From Planotetraspora kaengkrachanensis (GTDB lineage: Bacteria; Actinomycetota; Actinomycetes; Streptosporangiales; Streptosporangiaceae), in NCBI RefSeq assembly GCF_016862895.1, contig NZ_BONV01000005.1:248001-312000 (forward strand): DNA of 64,000 bases, given 5' to 3'. Positions 24,759 to 34,051 of this stretch are shown here, piece by piece. The notes beneath the pieces are model-generated. The model saw nothing but the letters and a program-made list of their open reading frames with translations, did not search any database and was not told the origin of the DNA. How positions within the stretch are numbered: position 1 is the stretch's first letter; each line of letters opens with the position of its first letter. The position numbers and the translations under genes are program-made.

Positions 24759-24773
24759 TCCATACAGTATGGA
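24759..24773. promoter_or_regulatory. GntR operator site B (upstream of the OFA transporter)
   Basis: TCCATAC-A-GTATGGA is a perfect 15-bp palindrome. It includes the ATG (24769) proposed for the transporter, so a bound regulator would block transcription and a leaderless start directly. Confidence 0.75.
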
Positions 24774-26070
24774 GAAACCACAGGTCGTCCGAGACTGGCA
24801 GGGACGCGCCTATCTCGTCGGCGCATCGCCACGCGATCTCATCAATCGATCGAGGTCATGGATGCTCTGGCTGCCCTGGGCCGCCATGATCGCGATCGCG
24901 CCCCTCCAGTACGGCTACGCGGCCGCCGTGCCGGGCCTGCTCGGTCCCGGGGGCCGTTCCGTCACCGGAGTGCTCGCCCCCCTCGCCGCCTGGATCGTCT
25001 GCCAGGCCGTCGTCGCCTTCCCCACGGCGTACCTGGTGCGCGACGGCCGGCTCGGGGCGCGCGCGGCGCTCGGCGCCGGCGCGGCGCTGAGCGGCACGGC
25101 CCTGTTCACCCTCGCCCTCGCCGACGGGACGGCGACGATCGTCGCCGGATACGCGCTGCTCGGCGGAGCGGGCGCCGGGCTGGTCTACGGCGTGTGCACC
25201 GAGGTCGTCGCCCGGTGGTTCCCGGAGCGCCCGGGCACCCACGTCGCGTTCGCCACCGGCGCGTTCGCCTACGGCGCCGCGCCCCTCGCCGTGGTCGCCG
25301 GCGCGGGCCCCGCGCATCTCGACGTCGCGTTCGCGGTCTCCGGCGTCGTGGCGGTCGCCGTGATCGGCTTCGCCGCCCGGTTCGTACGGCTGCCGCCGCC
25401 GCGCTGGTGGCCGTCCCACGTCGACCCGCGCGACCACGCGCTCGACAGCCTGGTGCTGCGCAGGACTCCCCCGGCGCTGCGGGAGTTCTCGACGGGCCAG
25501 GCGCTGCGGACGGGCGCGCTGTCCAGCCTGGTGGCGATCCTCGTCCTGGCCGGTGCGGTCTCCATCTTCGACGTCGTCGTGGTGGCCACGCTCGAGGCGC
25601 CGGGATCGTGGATCGCGCTGACCCTTCTGATCGCCCTCAACGGGGCCGGCCGGGCCTGCGCGATGCTCGCCTCCGAGCGGTTCGGCCGCAGGCGCGTGCT
25701 CAGCGCCGTGCTCGCGCTGCTGGCCGCGGGACAGCCGCTGTTCGCCGCGGGGACGTCACCGGGCTCCACCGGCCTGATCTTCGTGGGGGCGGTCCTCGCC
25801 GGGCTCGGCGGCGGCGCCTTCTACCCGCTCATCGCGAGCCTGGTGCGCGAGTTCTTCGGGCACGAGCGGACGGCGGAGATCCACGGGGTGGTCTACAGCA
25901 CCAAGGCCGTGGCGGGCGTCCTCGGCGTCGGGCTCGCCTACGTGGCGCTCACGTCCGGGAGCCAGGCGACGGTCTTCGTGGGAATGGCGATGGCGGCCGT
26001 GCTGTCACTGGTGGTGAGCCATCGGCTGCGGCGGCCGGGATGCCCGGCGACGTTGCCGGCGGGCATGTGA
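24769..26070 (+). CDS. OFA-family (oxalate/formate) MFS transporter
   Basis: The ~433-residue protein has 12 predicted helices and the N-terminal signature of actinobacterial OFA-type transporters: DWQGRAYLVG, then RSWMLWLPWAAMIAIAPLQY with the conserved QYGY. The family includes the oxalate/formate antiporter OxlT; with frc and an oxc-like gene nearby, oxalate or formate is the probable substrate. ATG 24769 lies inside operator B without a ribosome-binding site, so translation may be leaderless; the frame is open back to 24709. It is divergent from the sucC operon. Confidence 0.82.
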   Translation: MEKPQVVRDWQGRAYLVGASPRDLINRSRSWMLWLPWAAMIAIAPLQYGYAAAVPGLLGPGGRSVTGVLAPLAAWIVCQAVVAFPTAYLVRDGRLGARAALGAGAALSGTALFTLALADGTATIVAGYALLGGAGAGLVYGVCTEVVARWFPERPGTHVAFATGAFAYGAAPLAVVAGAGPAHLDVAFAVSGVVAVAVIGFAARFVRLPPPRWWPSHVDPRDHALDSLVLRRTPPALREFSTGQALRTGALSSLVAILVLAGAVSIFDVVVVATLEAPGSWIALTLLIALNGAGRACAMLASERFGRRRVLSAVLALLAAGQPLFAAGTSPGSTGLIFVGAVLAGLGGGAFYPLIASLVREFFGHERTAEIHGVVYSTKAVAGVLGVGLAYVALTSGSQATVFVGMAMAAVLSLVVSHRLRRPGCPATLPAGM

Positions 26071-26100
26071 TTGGCTTCACAGACGGTTGGCAAGCGTTCA

Positions 26101-26115
26101 ACTGTATGCTGTAGG
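26101..26115. promoter_or_regulatory. GntR operator site E (autoregulation)
   Basis: ACTGTATGCTGTAGG matches the locus motif ACTGTATACCGTATG at 12 of 15 positions and lies 76 bases upstream of the GntR start. It is weaker than the other sites, as is common for autoregulatory operators. Confidence 0.5.
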
Positions 26116-26191
26116 CGGTCTACGAGAAACAGCGACGGGATATTCGCGGCATTCGGCCGCCGCCTGTCGCGTCATTCTGGAGTGGATGGAC

Positions 26192-26929
26192 ATGTTGCGG
26201 ACGGAATTGGCGAGCCAGGGAGCCGCTCCCAAGATCGCGCGGCCCGTACCGCTGCGGGAGAGCGTATTCGAGGCGCTCCTCGAACTGATCCTCACGGGCC
26301 ATCTCAAGCCCGGGCAGCACCTGGCGGAAAGCGAGCTCGCCGGCCTGCTCGGCGTCTCACGACAGCCGATCCGGGAGGCGCTGCAGCTGCTCAGCGGTGA
26401 GGGCTGGGTCGACCTGCACCCCGGGCACGGCGCCTTCGTCCACGCGCCGACGGTGGAGGAGGCGGACCAGCTCCTCGCCGTGCGCACGCTGCTGGAGACC
26501 GAGTCGGCCAAGCTCGCGGCCCGTCACTCGACGCCCGACGGCGTGCAGCGGCTGCGTGCGCTGTGCGCCCGTGGGCTGGCCGCCGTGGAGGCCGACGACG
26601 TCGACGCGTCGGTCGCGATCAACTCCGAGCTGCACGCGGCGATCACCGAGCTGTCCGGCAACAAGGTGCTGGCCGAGCTCGCCTCCCAGGTCTCGCGGCG
26701 GGTCCGGTGGTACCACACACCGGTCGCGCGCAAGCGGGGCCGCGACTCCTGGCGCGAGCACACCGAACTGGTCGACGCCATCGCCGCAGCCGACGAGGAC
26801 CGCGCGGCCGAGATCATGCGCAAGCACACCGAGCACACGCGCAGCTCCTACCTGGAGCAGCGCGAGGCGGAGCCGATCGAGGCGGCGCCGGAGCCCACGA
26901 GGCGCCGCCGGCCGCGTTCCCCCAAGTGA
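26192..26929 (+). CDS. FadR-subfamily GntR transcriptional regulator
   Basis: A winged helix (VFEALLELILTGHLKPGQHL, then ESELAGLLGVSRQPIREALQ) is joined to an all-helical FCD ligand domain with metal-binding candidates (NSELHAAI, and HTELVDAI with EHTR). The 245-residue length fits FCD/FadR regulators, many of which sense 2-keto or dicarboxylic acids. ATG 26192 is preferred (GGAG 9 bases upstream); ATG 26186 is also possible. It is the only regulator in the C2-acid locus and probably binds the CATAC-N-GTATG sites there. Confidence 0.9.
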   Translation: MLRTELASQGAAPKIARPVPLRESVFEALLELILTGHLKPGQHLAESELAGLLGVSRQPIREALQLLSGEGWVDLHPGHGAFVHAPTVEEADQLLAVRTLLETESAKLAARHSTPDGVQRLRALCARGLAAVEADDVDASVAINSELHAAITELSGNKVLAELASQVSRRVRWYHTPVARKRGRDSWREHTELVDAIAAADEDRAAEIMRKHTEHTRSSYLEQREAEPIEAAPEPTRRRRPRSPK

Positions 26930-26964
26930 AAGACCACAGAAAGTCCCGCTGAAAGCGGATTTAC

Positions 26965-26997
26965 CGCCTGGCACGTTTCCCAGAAACGTGCCAGGCG
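26965..26997. terminator. Hairpin terminator after the GntR gene
   Basis: CGCCTGGCACGTTTC (26965-26979) pairs perfectly with 26983-26997 across a CCA loop. It starts 36 bases after the GntR stop, and no U-tract follows. Bases 26998-27325 hold no gene I can support. Confidence 0.8.
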
Positions 26998-27325
26998 AAT
27001 CATTTGACCCACGGGGTGGGCGGACCGGCGCAATAGAGCCGATTTCACGTCGAGATCAACCGGATGGCCGTCGTTCGCGTGCCCGTGAAAATTGGCATAC
27101 CAGATCCGGCGGGATCCCCGGGCGTCGCCGTGAAGTTTCAGAATTGACATGGAATTCACGAGCACTCCGTTTGGTTGAAACACCTCGGGTAGATGATTGT
27201 CAATGGAACGGAAACAGCACCTCGCGGAGCCGGCCGTTCTGAGTCGACCGAGGTCAGAGCCGTGAGCCTGAAGACCGGACGGCATCCGGGGCATCAGGCC
27301 GAATCCATGAAGGAAAGGCAGAAAA
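26998..27325. other. Intergenic region without a recognised gene
   Basis: This 328-base stretch is less GC-rich than its neighbours (GAATTGACATGGAATTC, TTTGGTTGAAACACC). It contains a possible TTGACA -35 hexamer at about 27145 and GATGATTGTCAATGG further down, so it probably holds the promoter and leader of the small gene at 27326. No conserved coding frame is seen. Confidence 0.4.
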
Positions 27326-27508
27326 ATGAAGAAGACGCTTCTGCGCAGATTCCGCGCATTGCTCGAGGAGCCCGTGGGGCATCCCGCGGACGGCCGGATG
27401 ATCGGCGCCGGACTGGCGGCGGCGATGCGCAGGCAGGGCTCCGCCGACGACGTCGAGCGCTACCTCGAGGCCTGGGCCGGCGACCGCAGGATCGACGCCT
27501 CCCGATGA
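27326..27508 (+). CDS. Small hypothetical protein (60 residues)
   Basis: An ATG at 27326 is preceded by AAGGAAAGG about 9 bases upstream. The product is basic at the N terminus (MKKTLLRRFRALLEE) and ends acidic (DDVERYLEAWAGDRR), with the look of a soluble alpha-helical protein. A strong bidirectional hairpin immediately follows the stop, which supports it as a real transcript. No family is recognised. It lies between the GntR regulator and the convergent TerC gene. Confidence 0.55.
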   Translation: MKKTLLRRFRALLEEPVGHPADGRMIGAGLAAAMRRQGSADDVERYLEAWAGDRRIDASR

Positions 27509-27550
27509 CCATGGGCGGGAGTCTCCCCCGAGGAGAGCTCCCGCCCATGG
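27509..27550. terminator. Bidirectional hairpin before terC
   Basis: CCATGGGCGGGAG (27509-27521) pairs perfectly with 27538-27550, and TCTCC/GGAGA extend the stem inward. It lies between the convergent small gene and terC, so it can serve both. Confidence 0.75.
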
Positions 27551-27564
27551 GCGCGGGCCGGGCG

Positions 27565-28551
27565 TCAGGAGTCCACGGACACCTGATCCCGTTCCAACTC
27601 GACCTCCTTGCGGCGGTCGCTTCGCGACTTCAGCAGGCTGGCGACCGTGGTGATGGCCAGCGTGCCGATGATGACGCCGAGGGAGGCCACGATGGGCACC
27701 TCGGGCGCCCACGAGACGCCGTCGTGGTGGAGGGCCTCCATCACGAGCTTGACGCCGATGAAGGCGAGGACCACCGCCAGGCCCTTGTTGAGATAGACCA
27801 GTCGCTCCAGCAGGCCTCCCACGAGGAAGAAGAGCTGGCGCAGGCCCATCAGGGCGAAGACGTTGGCCGTGAACACGATGTAGGGCTCCTTCGTCAGGCC
27901 GAAGATGGCCGGGATGGAGTCCAGGGCGAACAGGAGATCGGACGTCCCGATCGCCACCATCACGATCAGCATCGGCGTGACGAGCCTGCGCCCGTCGATC
28001 CGCGTCGTCATCGCGGCGCCGTGGTAGGCGTCGGTGGACGGCACGAGCCGCTTGACCGTGCGGAGGGCGAGGTTCTCCGAGAAGTCGGCCTCCTCTTCCT
28101 TCTCCGTGATGAGCTTGTAGGCGGTGTACGCGAGGAAGGCTCCGAAGATGTAGAAGAGCCAGTCGAACCGCGTGATCGCCTCCGCCCCCACCGCGATGAA
28201 GGCGCCCCTCATGACGAGTGCCAGCACGATTCCCGTCATGAGCACCTTCTGCCGGTACCGCTGGGGCACGGAGAAGCGGCTCATGATGATCAGGAACACG
28301 AACAGGTTGTCGACGCTGAGGGAGTATTCGGTGATCCAGCCGGCGAAGAACTCCCCGCCGTGTGTCGGGCCGGCGAGGAACACCATGCCCAGGCCGAAGA
28401 TCACCGCGAGCAGGACGTAGAACGACACCCACCACACACATTCACGGAACGACGGCTGCCGCGGGTTGCGTGAGATGAGGTAGAAGTCGACGGCGAACAC
28501 GGACAGGAAGCCGCCGACCGTGACCAGCCATACCCACACAGGCAGGTTCAT
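27565..28551 (-). CDS. terC: TerC family integral membrane protein
   Basis: The 328-residue protein has about nine helices and TerC hallmarks: TEYSLSVDNLFVFLIIM (acidic residue in a helix), KVLMTGIVLALVMRGAFI, and SDLLFALDSIPAIFGLTKEP with a second buried acidic residue. TerC/Alx proteins export Mn2+ or act on metal loading of secreted proteins; the old tellurite name is historical. It overlaps the upstream membrane-protein gene as ATGA, which in turn overlaps the Nramp-like gene, so all three form one operon. Confidence 0.92.
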   Translation of the reverse strand: MNLPVWVWLVTVGGFLSVFAVDFYLISRNPRQPSFRECVWWVSFYVLLAVIFGLGMVFLAGPTHGGEFFAGWITEYSLSVDNLFVFLIIMSRFSVPQRYRQKVLMTGIVLALVMRGAFIAVGAEAITRFDWLFYIFGAFLAYTAYKLITEKEEEADFSENLALRTVKRLVPSTDAYHGAAMTTRIDGRRLVTPMLIVMVAIGTSDLLFALDSIPAIFGLTKEPYIVFTANVFALMGLRQLFFLVGGLLERLVYLNKGLAVVLAFIGVKLVMEALHHDGVSWAPEVPIVASLGVIIGTLAITTVASLLKSRSDRRKEVELERDQVSVDS

Positions 28552-29087
28552 CGTGCTCCTTTCTCACGGCGCCTGAACGCCCGCCTCTGCTCCCGCGCCC
28601 GCCAGAGGGCCTCCGCGTGCGCCACATACCGGCCGAGCAGTTCGTTCGCGACCGGATTGCCGTCCGCGACGCGCATGAACCACTGCGGAGCCAGGCGCTC
28701 GTGCAGCCACACGAAGCCGATCGCGAAGCCGAGGCTGACGACGGCCTGGAAGGCCAGGAAGGCCGGCAGATCGTCGGACAACATGACCTGGCCGAAGACG
28801 ACCTGGCTCGTGACCGCCTCCTGGACGAGCCGGCCCAGCGGGAAGCCGACCAGCCAGTAGACGCCTGCGGGCGCGAACACTCCCGGCTGGAACAGGTTCC
28901 GGCCGAGCAGCATGCCGTACCCCGCCCCGAGCAGGCCGAGAGGAATGGCCAGTGACAGCGCGGAGACCAGCGCCCAGGTCGCGGAGTGCCCCGCGACCAG
29001 GGTCAGCCCGCCGGCCATGGCGCCCCCGAGGAGCCCGATGACCAGTCCGGGCAGGGCGACCTCTGCTTGCAATCGGGCGCGATTCAT
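28548..29087 (-). CDS. Hypothetical membrane protein between Nramp-like and terC
   Basis: This 179-residue protein has four or five hydrophobic helices (LVIGLLGGAMAGGLTLVAG, TWALVSALSLAIPLGLLGAG, FLAFQAVVSLGFAIGFVWL) and a basic cytoplasmic tail (LWRAREQRRAFRRREKGAR). It shares one base with the Nramp-like stop (TGATG) and overlaps terC as ATGA, so the three are translated together. No family is recognised. An accessory subunit of the Nramp-like transporter is a reasonable guess. Confidence 0.75.
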   Translation of the reverse strand: MNRARLQAEVALPGLVIGLLGGAMAGGLTLVAGHSATWALVSALSLAIPLGLLGAGYGMLLGRNLFQPGVFAPAGVYWLVGFPLGRLVQEAVTSQVVFGQVMLSDDLPAFLAFQAVVSLGFAIGFVWLHERLAPQWFMRVADGNPVANELLGRYVAHAEALWRAREQRRAFRRREKGAR

Positions 29088-30592
29088 CAGTCGAGCACCA
29101 CGCCGTACTTGAAGAGGCTGTAGAACAGCATCCCGAGGTAGAACACCGCGCCGAACCCGATGATCAGGTTCGTGTACAGCTTGGGCCGGATCGGCTTGGG
29201 CAACATCCGGTTGTTCACCAGCAGGAGGGTGACGCAGTAGGCGCCCATCGCGAACGTCGACAGGAACGCGAGCGTGTCGAGGATCGCTCCGGGGCCGTCC
29301 GCGGGTCCCCACAACAGGATGCAGATGCCGAAGATGATCACGCCCCACAGGAAGGCGGCGTAGAGCTTGGAGATGCCGAACTTCTTGGCGCCGGGCACGA
29401 AGTGGTAGCTCATGTCCGCCTGCCCTCGGGAGAAGGAGTCGAACAGGCCCAGCGTGGCGTTGAGGCCGATCAGCGCGATGAAGCCGAGGAAGACGGCGCC
29501 GAGCACCGAACTGCCGGCGGAGGCGAAGGAGTCGGACATCGCGTTGAGCGACGCCTCCCTGTCACCGGCGAGGATCAGTTCCTTGACATTCGAGTTCTGC
29601 CGTGACGCCGCCTGGGCGAGCACGGTGAACGAGACCGTCACCAGCATCGTGATGCCCCAGAAGAGCAGGAAGGCGTCGAAGGTGACCCAGCGCCGCCAGC
29701 CCTTCCACTTGCGCATCTCCTCGGGGTTGTCGGTGTCGAACATGAAGCCACGCGAGGGCATGGCCTCCTCTTCACCGGCGTGCCGCAACCCGCGGATCTT
29801 CGGGATGTGCGCGCCCATGCCGGCCCCGGAGTCGCGCAGGTGCAGGGTGTACCACATCTGCTGCATTCCGGAGGGGCCGGCGAAGGCGATGGAGCCGACG
29901 ATGACGGGGAACCACGTCGGCGACAGCGCCTCGTCCGGAAGGTAGCCGAAGGCGAACATGCCGGTGATGGTGCTCGACAGGTCCGACCAGCTGCCCACCA
30001 TGGCCGCGATGATCGCGGTGCCGATTACCAGGACGCCGATGAGGATCGACAACACGTTCTCGAGCAGGTTGTAGATCACCTTGGCCAGGCTGAACACGAT
30101 GCCGACCAGGACCAGGCCCACGCAGGCCGTTACCACCCAGGGTATTCCGGTGATCTTCTCGAAGGCCGCGGCGCCCGCTGACAGGTGCCCCGGCCAGATG
30201 TACACGAGGATCGCCACCGCGAAGAAGAACCACATGAGCGGCTTGAAGACGCGCGCGGCGCCGAAGAAGATGCTCTCCCCCGTCGCCATCGCGTATCGGG
30301 CCATCTCCAGCATGACGACGGCCTGGAGGGTGACGCCGATGAGGAAGAGCCAGCGGATCTCCGGCCCGAAGAGCAGAACCAGCCGGGGCCACATGTAGGA
30401 CTCGCCCATGCCCACGCCCAGCGCGACCAGGAAGACGGTCGGGCCGAGGATGTGCACCGAGGGAGGCGCGTCGGGTAATGACCGGATGGGCATCGGCTCC
30501 AGCCGGCCCGCTTTCCATACTCGTTCGTCCTGCACCGGCGAGACGCCGGCCTGGCCGGGTCCTGGGGTAGCCGGTGTTTTGGATGTCTCCAC
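29087..30592 (-). CDS. Nramp-like transporter lacking canonical metal-binding motifs
   Basis: The 501-residue protein has 11-12 helices and Nramp/APC-fold architecture. The metal-binding DPGN of helix 1 is replaced by GVGMGE (residues 59-64), and the MPH region of helix 6 by AGPSGMQQ (238-245). It therefore belongs to the Nramp-related outgroup rather than to Mn2+/Fe2+ importers. It is transcribed in the same direction as oxc-frc-acyl-CoA ligase, 75 bases downstream of the ligase gene, and overlaps a membrane protein gene that leads to terC. The substrate is unknown; oxalate, a metal-oxalate complex or Mg2+/Mn2+ are possibilities. Confidence 0.8.
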   Translation of the reverse strand: METSKTPATPGPGQAGVSPVQDERVWKAGRLEPMPIRSLPDAPPSVHILGPTVFLVALGVGMGESYMWPRLVLLFGPEIRWLFLIGVTLQAVVMLEMARYAMATGESIFFGAARVFKPLMWFFFAVAILVYIWPGHLSAGAAAFEKITGIPWVVTACVGLVLVGIVFSLAKVIYNLLENVLSILIGVLVIGTAIIAAMVGSWSDLSSTITGMFAFGYLPDEALSPTWFPVIVGSIAFAGPSGMQQMWYTLHLRDSGAGMGAHIPKIRGLRHAGEEEAMPSRGFMFDTDNPEEMRKWKGWRRWVTFDAFLLFWGITMLVTVSFTVLAQAASRQNSNVKELILAGDREASLNAMSDSFASAGSSVLGAVFLGFIALIGLNATLGLFDSFSRGQADMSYHFVPGAKKFGISKLYAAFLWGVIIFGICILLWGPADGPGAILDTLAFLSTFAMGAYCVTLLLVNNRMLPKPIRPKLYTNLIIGFGAVFYLGMLFYSLFKYGVVLD

Positions 30593-30667
30593 CTAAATCC
30601 TCCTGGGGAGTTGATCACTTCTAAGGCAGCCTCGAACGCCCCCTCACTCGCCCCGAAAGCGGCCGGC

Positions 30668-32815
30668 TCAGCCGCTCAGCAGACCCGCGGCCCTGGCCCA
30701 GCGATACTTCGCGCCGAGCACGGCCACCGGCTTCTCGGTCGTGTATGGATAAGCCACCACGCCGTGGTCGAACAGGTACTCGCATGCCTCCTCTACTTCC
30801 GTGTCGCCCGCGAGCGACGCGACCACCGGCTTCGTGTTGCCCTTCGCCCGCTCGTCCGCCACCACGCGGGCGATGAGCTCGGCGAAGACCATTGGGGGGG
30901 TCACGATGGTGTGCCAGTAGCCGAGGACCAGTGCGTGGATTCGCGGATCCGACAGGCCGAGCCTGACGGTGTTCTCGTAGGTGCTCGGTGGCTCACCTCC
31001 GGTGATGTCGATCGGGTTGCCCGCCGCCCCGAAGGGGGGGATGTAGGCGCGGAAGGCCTCGTCGAGATCCGGGGGGATCTCCATGAGCGTGAGGCCGTTG
31101 TCCACGCAGGCGTCGGAGAGCAGCACGCCCGAGCCGCCGGCTCCGGTGATGATGACGACGTTCTCGCCCTGGGGGGTGGGCATCAGCGGCAGCGAGCGGG
31201 CGTACTCGAGCATGTCGTTCAGCCCGGCCGCCCGGACGACGCCGGCCTGACGGAGGATGTCGTCGTAGACCTTGTCGTCGCCGGCGAGCGCGCCGGTGTG
31301 CGAACCTGCCGCCCTGGCGCCCATGGCGGTGCGCCCGGCCTTCAGCACGATCACCGGCTTGTTCTTCACCACCCGCTGGACGGCGTCGACGAAGCCGCGC
31401 CCGTCCTTCAGGTCCTCCAGGTGCATGGCGACGCAGCGGGTGTTGTCGTCCTGCTCGAAGAAGGTGAGCAGGTCGTCTTCGTCGACGTCCGCCTTGTTGC
31501 CGACGCCGACGATCGCGGACACGCCCATCTTGGTGGTGCGGCTGAAGCCGAGGATGGCCATGCCGATGCCGCCGCTCTGCGAGGTCAGCGCGACGCTGCC
31601 CTTCACGTCGTACGGCGTGCAGAACGTCGCGCAGAGGTTCTCCGGCGTGTAGTAGTAGCCGTAGATGTTGGGCCCGAGCATGCGGACGCCGTGCCTGCGG
31701 GCGATCTCGACGATCTCCTGCTGGCCTTCGACGTTGCCGGTTTCGGCGAAGCCCGACGGGATCATGACGGCCCCGGCGACGCCCTTGCGGCCGACCTCTT
31801 CCAGGGCTCCGGCGACGAACTTCGCCGGGATGGCGAACACGGCGACGTCGACCTCGCCCGGCACGTCGGAGATGCTGGCGTAGGCGGGCAGGCCGAGGAT
31901 CTCCGGCGCCTTCGGGTTGATCGGGTAGATGTGGCCCTGGTAACCCCCGTTGATGAGGTTCCGCATGACCGAGTTGCCGATCTTGCCGGTCTCCCCCGAC
32001 GCGCCGATCACGGCCACGGACCGGGGCTTGAAGATCCGCTTCATGGAGGCGAGGATCTGCTCGCGCGGCAGCCGTACGGGCTCGACGACGGGACCCTCGG
32101 CGAGCAGGATGCGCACGTCGGCGGCGATGGCGCCCTCGGCGGTCGCGAAGACGGGGTTGAGGTCCACCTCGGTGATCTCGGGGAAGTCGCTGACGAGGGC
32201 GCCGACCCGCTCGATCATCGCCGCGAGCGCGGCGCGGTCGGCGGGAGCGGCTCCGCGGGCGCCCTTCAGGACCTCGGCCGCCTTGATGTCGTCGAGCATC
32301 CCGGTCGCCTCGTCGCCGGACAGCGGCGCGAGCCGGAACGTGACGTCCTTGATGACCTCGACGAGCACGCCGCCGAGGCCGAAGGCGACGACCTTGCCGA
32401 ACGTCTGGTCGGTGACCGCGCCGATGATCACCTCGTGACCGCCGCCGACCATCTGCTGGACCTGCACGCCGTCGATCGCCGCGTCGGCGTTGTAGGCGTG
32501 GGCCGCGGCCATGATCTGCGCGTAGCCGTCGCGGACCGCCTCGGGCGTGGCGAGCCCGACGAGCACGCCGCCGGCCTCGGTCTTGTGCAGGATGTCCGGC
32601 GAGACGATCTTGAGTACCACGGGGAGGCCGATCTCCGCCGCGAGCGCCGCCGCCTGGTCGGCGGAGGTCGCGAGGCCCTCGCCGGGGGTGGCGATGCCGT
32701 ACGCGTCGCAGATCCGCTTGCCCTCCGGCGCGGTCAGGCCGGTACGGCCCTCGGCCCGCGCCTTGTCCAGAACCTCGCGCACCGCCTGGGGATCGGGGGT
32801 GACGTTGTTCGGCAT
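30668..32815 (-). CDS. ADP-forming acyl-CoA ligase (acetate-CoA ligase family)
   Basis: The 715-residue fusion has an ATP-grasp domain first (residues ~1-235; LPVVLKIVSPDILHKTEAGG, EVDLNPVF), then CoA-binding (SVAVIGASGETGKIGNSVM), a succinyl-CoA-ligase-like domain (SQSGGIGMAI) and a second ligase domain (GSHTGALAGDDKVYD, phospho-His loop). This domain order is the reverse of the E. coli Pka type. It shares one base with the frc stop (TGATG), so it is cotranslated with frc. An oxalate- or formate-activating role would fit, supplying CoA thioesters that prime Frc, but acetate cannot be excluded. Confidence 0.85.
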   Translation of the reverse strand: MPNNVTPDPQAVREVLDKARAEGRTGLTAPEGKRICDAYGIATPGEGLATSADQAAALAAEIGLPVVLKIVSPDILHKTEAGGVLVGLATPEAVRDGYAQIMAAAHAYNADAAIDGVQVQQMVGGGHEVIIGAVTDQTFGKVVAFGLGGVLVEVIKDVTFRLAPLSGDEATGMLDDIKAAEVLKGARGAAPADRAALAAMIERVGALVSDFPEITEVDLNPVFATAEGAIAADVRILLAEGPVVEPVRLPREQILASMKRIFKPRSVAVIGASGETGKIGNSVMRNLINGGYQGHIYPINPKAPEILGLPAYASISDVPGEVDVAVFAIPAKFVAGALEEVGRKGVAGAVMIPSGFAETGNVEGQQEIVEIARRHGVRMLGPNIYGYYYTPENLCATFCTPYDVKGSVALTSQSGGIGMAILGFSRTTKMGVSAIVGVGNKADVDEDDLLTFFEQDDNTRCVAMHLEDLKDGRGFVDAVQRVVKNKPVIVLKAGRTAMGARAAGSHTGALAGDDKVYDDILRQAGVVRAAGLNDMLEYARSLPLMPTPQGENVVIITGAGGSGVLLSDACVDNGLTLMEIPPDLDEAFRAYIPPFGAAGNPIDITGGEPPSTYENTVRLGLSDPRIHALVLGYWHTIVTPPMVFAELIARVVADERAKGNTKPVVASLAGDTEVEEACEYLFDHGVVAYPYTTEKPVAVLGAKYRWARAAGLLSG

Positions 32816-34041
32816 CAGATGACTCCGTTCGACTTCAGCTCGGCGAGCTCCTCGGCGGTGACGCCGACGGTCGCGTAGATCTCCTGGTTGTGCTCGCCGA
32901 GAAGCGGCGGGGTGGTCACGGTGACCGGGGAGTCCGACAGGTTCAGGGGGCTGCCGACAGTCGCGAAGGTGCCGCGCTCGGGGTGGGCGACGTCGACGAT
33001 GATGCCCTCGGCCCTCAGCGAGTCGTCCTCGATGAGCTCCTTGGTGGACAGGATCGGGCCGCAGGGGATGTTCTCGGCGTTCAGCGCGTCGAGCACCGTC
33101 CACTTGCCGTGCAGGCTCGTCCACTCCTCGATCAGCTGGAACATCTTGTCCAGCTTGGGCAGCCGGGCGGCGGGGGTGGCCCACTCGGGGTCGTCGGCCA
33201 GTTCGGGGCGCCCGATGATCCGGGCGAGGGGGGCCCAGCCGGGAGGCTGGACGATCACGTAGATGTAGTCGTTCGGCCCGCCGGGGGCGCACTTGACCGC
33301 CCAGCCGGGCTGGCCGCCTCCCGAGGCGTTGCCCGAGCGGGGGACGTCGTCGCCGAAGGTCTTGTTGGGGTATTCGGCGAGCCCTCCGTGCGCCAGGCGC
33401 TGCTGGTCGCGCAGCTTGACCCGGCACAGGTTCAGCACCGCGTGCTGCATCGCGACCTGGACCCGCTGGCCGCGGCCGGTCTGGGTCCGCTGGTAGAGGG
33501 CGGCCAGGATGCCGGCCACCGTGTGGATCCCGGTGCCCGAGTCACCGATCTGGGCGCCCGTCGCGAGCGGCGGGCCGTCCTCGAAGCCGGTCGTGCTCAT
33601 GGAGCCGCCCATCGCCTGGGCGACCACCTCGTAGGCCTTGAAGTCGGCGTACCGTCCGGGGCCGAAGCCCTTGATGGAGGCGTAGATCAGCCGCGGGTTG
33701 AGCTCCTGGAGCCGCTCCCAGGTGAAGCCCATGCGGTCGACGGCTCCCGGGCCGAAGTTCTCCACGAGGATGTCCGCGTCCCGGACGAGCTCCGTGAAGA
33801 TCTCTTTTCCCCGATCGCTCTTCATGTTGAGCGTGATGCTCTTCTTGTTGCAGTTGAGCATGGTGAAGTAGAGGCTGTCCACGTTGGCGACGTCCCGCAG
33901 CTGCTGACGGGTGATGTCGCCGTTGGGGGACTCGAGCTTGATCACGTCCGCGCCGAGCCAGGCGAGGAGCTGGGTGCAGGAGGGGCCGGACTGGACGTGG
34001 GTCATGTCGAGGACGCGGACGCCCTCGAGTGCGCTGCTCAT
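32815..34041 (-). CDS. frc: Formyl-CoA:oxalate CoA-transferase
   Basis: The 408-residue class III CoA-transferase follows Oxalobacter Frc closely: [52 protein letters not shown], nucleophile Asp167 in [10 protein letters not shown], and the glycine loop [11 protein letters not shown] that closes over the active site. The long shared blocks make Frc much more likely than a general CaiB/BaiF enzyme. It moves CoA from formyl-CoA to oxalate, giving oxalyl-CoA and formate. The downstream acyl-CoA ligase overlaps its stop, and the oxc-like gene lies 10 bases upstream. Confidence 0.93.
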   Translation of the reverse strand: MSSALEGVRVLDMTHVQSGPSCTQLLAWLGADVIKLESPNGDITRQQLRDVANVDSLYFTMLNCNKKSITLNMKSDRGKEIFTELVRDADILVENFGPGAVDRMGFTWERLQELNPRLIYASIKGFGPGRYADFKAYEVVAQAMGGSMSTTGFEDGPPLATGAQIGDSGTGIHTVAGILAALYQRTQTGRGQRVQVAMQHAVLNLCRVKLRDQQRLAHGGLAEYPNKTFGDDVPRSGNASGGGQPGWAVKCAPGGPNDYIYVIVQPPGWAPLARIIGRPELADDPEWATPAARLPKLDKMFQLIEEWTSLHGKWTVLDALNAENIPCGPILSTKELIEDDSLRAEGIIVDVAHPERGTFATVGSPLNLSDSPVTVTTPPLLGEHNQEIYATVGVTAEELAELKSNGVI

Positions 34042-34051
34042 CGAGGCTCCC

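Noticed and set aside
27193-28473. A 426-codon plus-strand frame opposite terC
   Set aside because: It is antisense to a clear TerC protein and dominated by His/Glu/Asp/Gly shadow composition.
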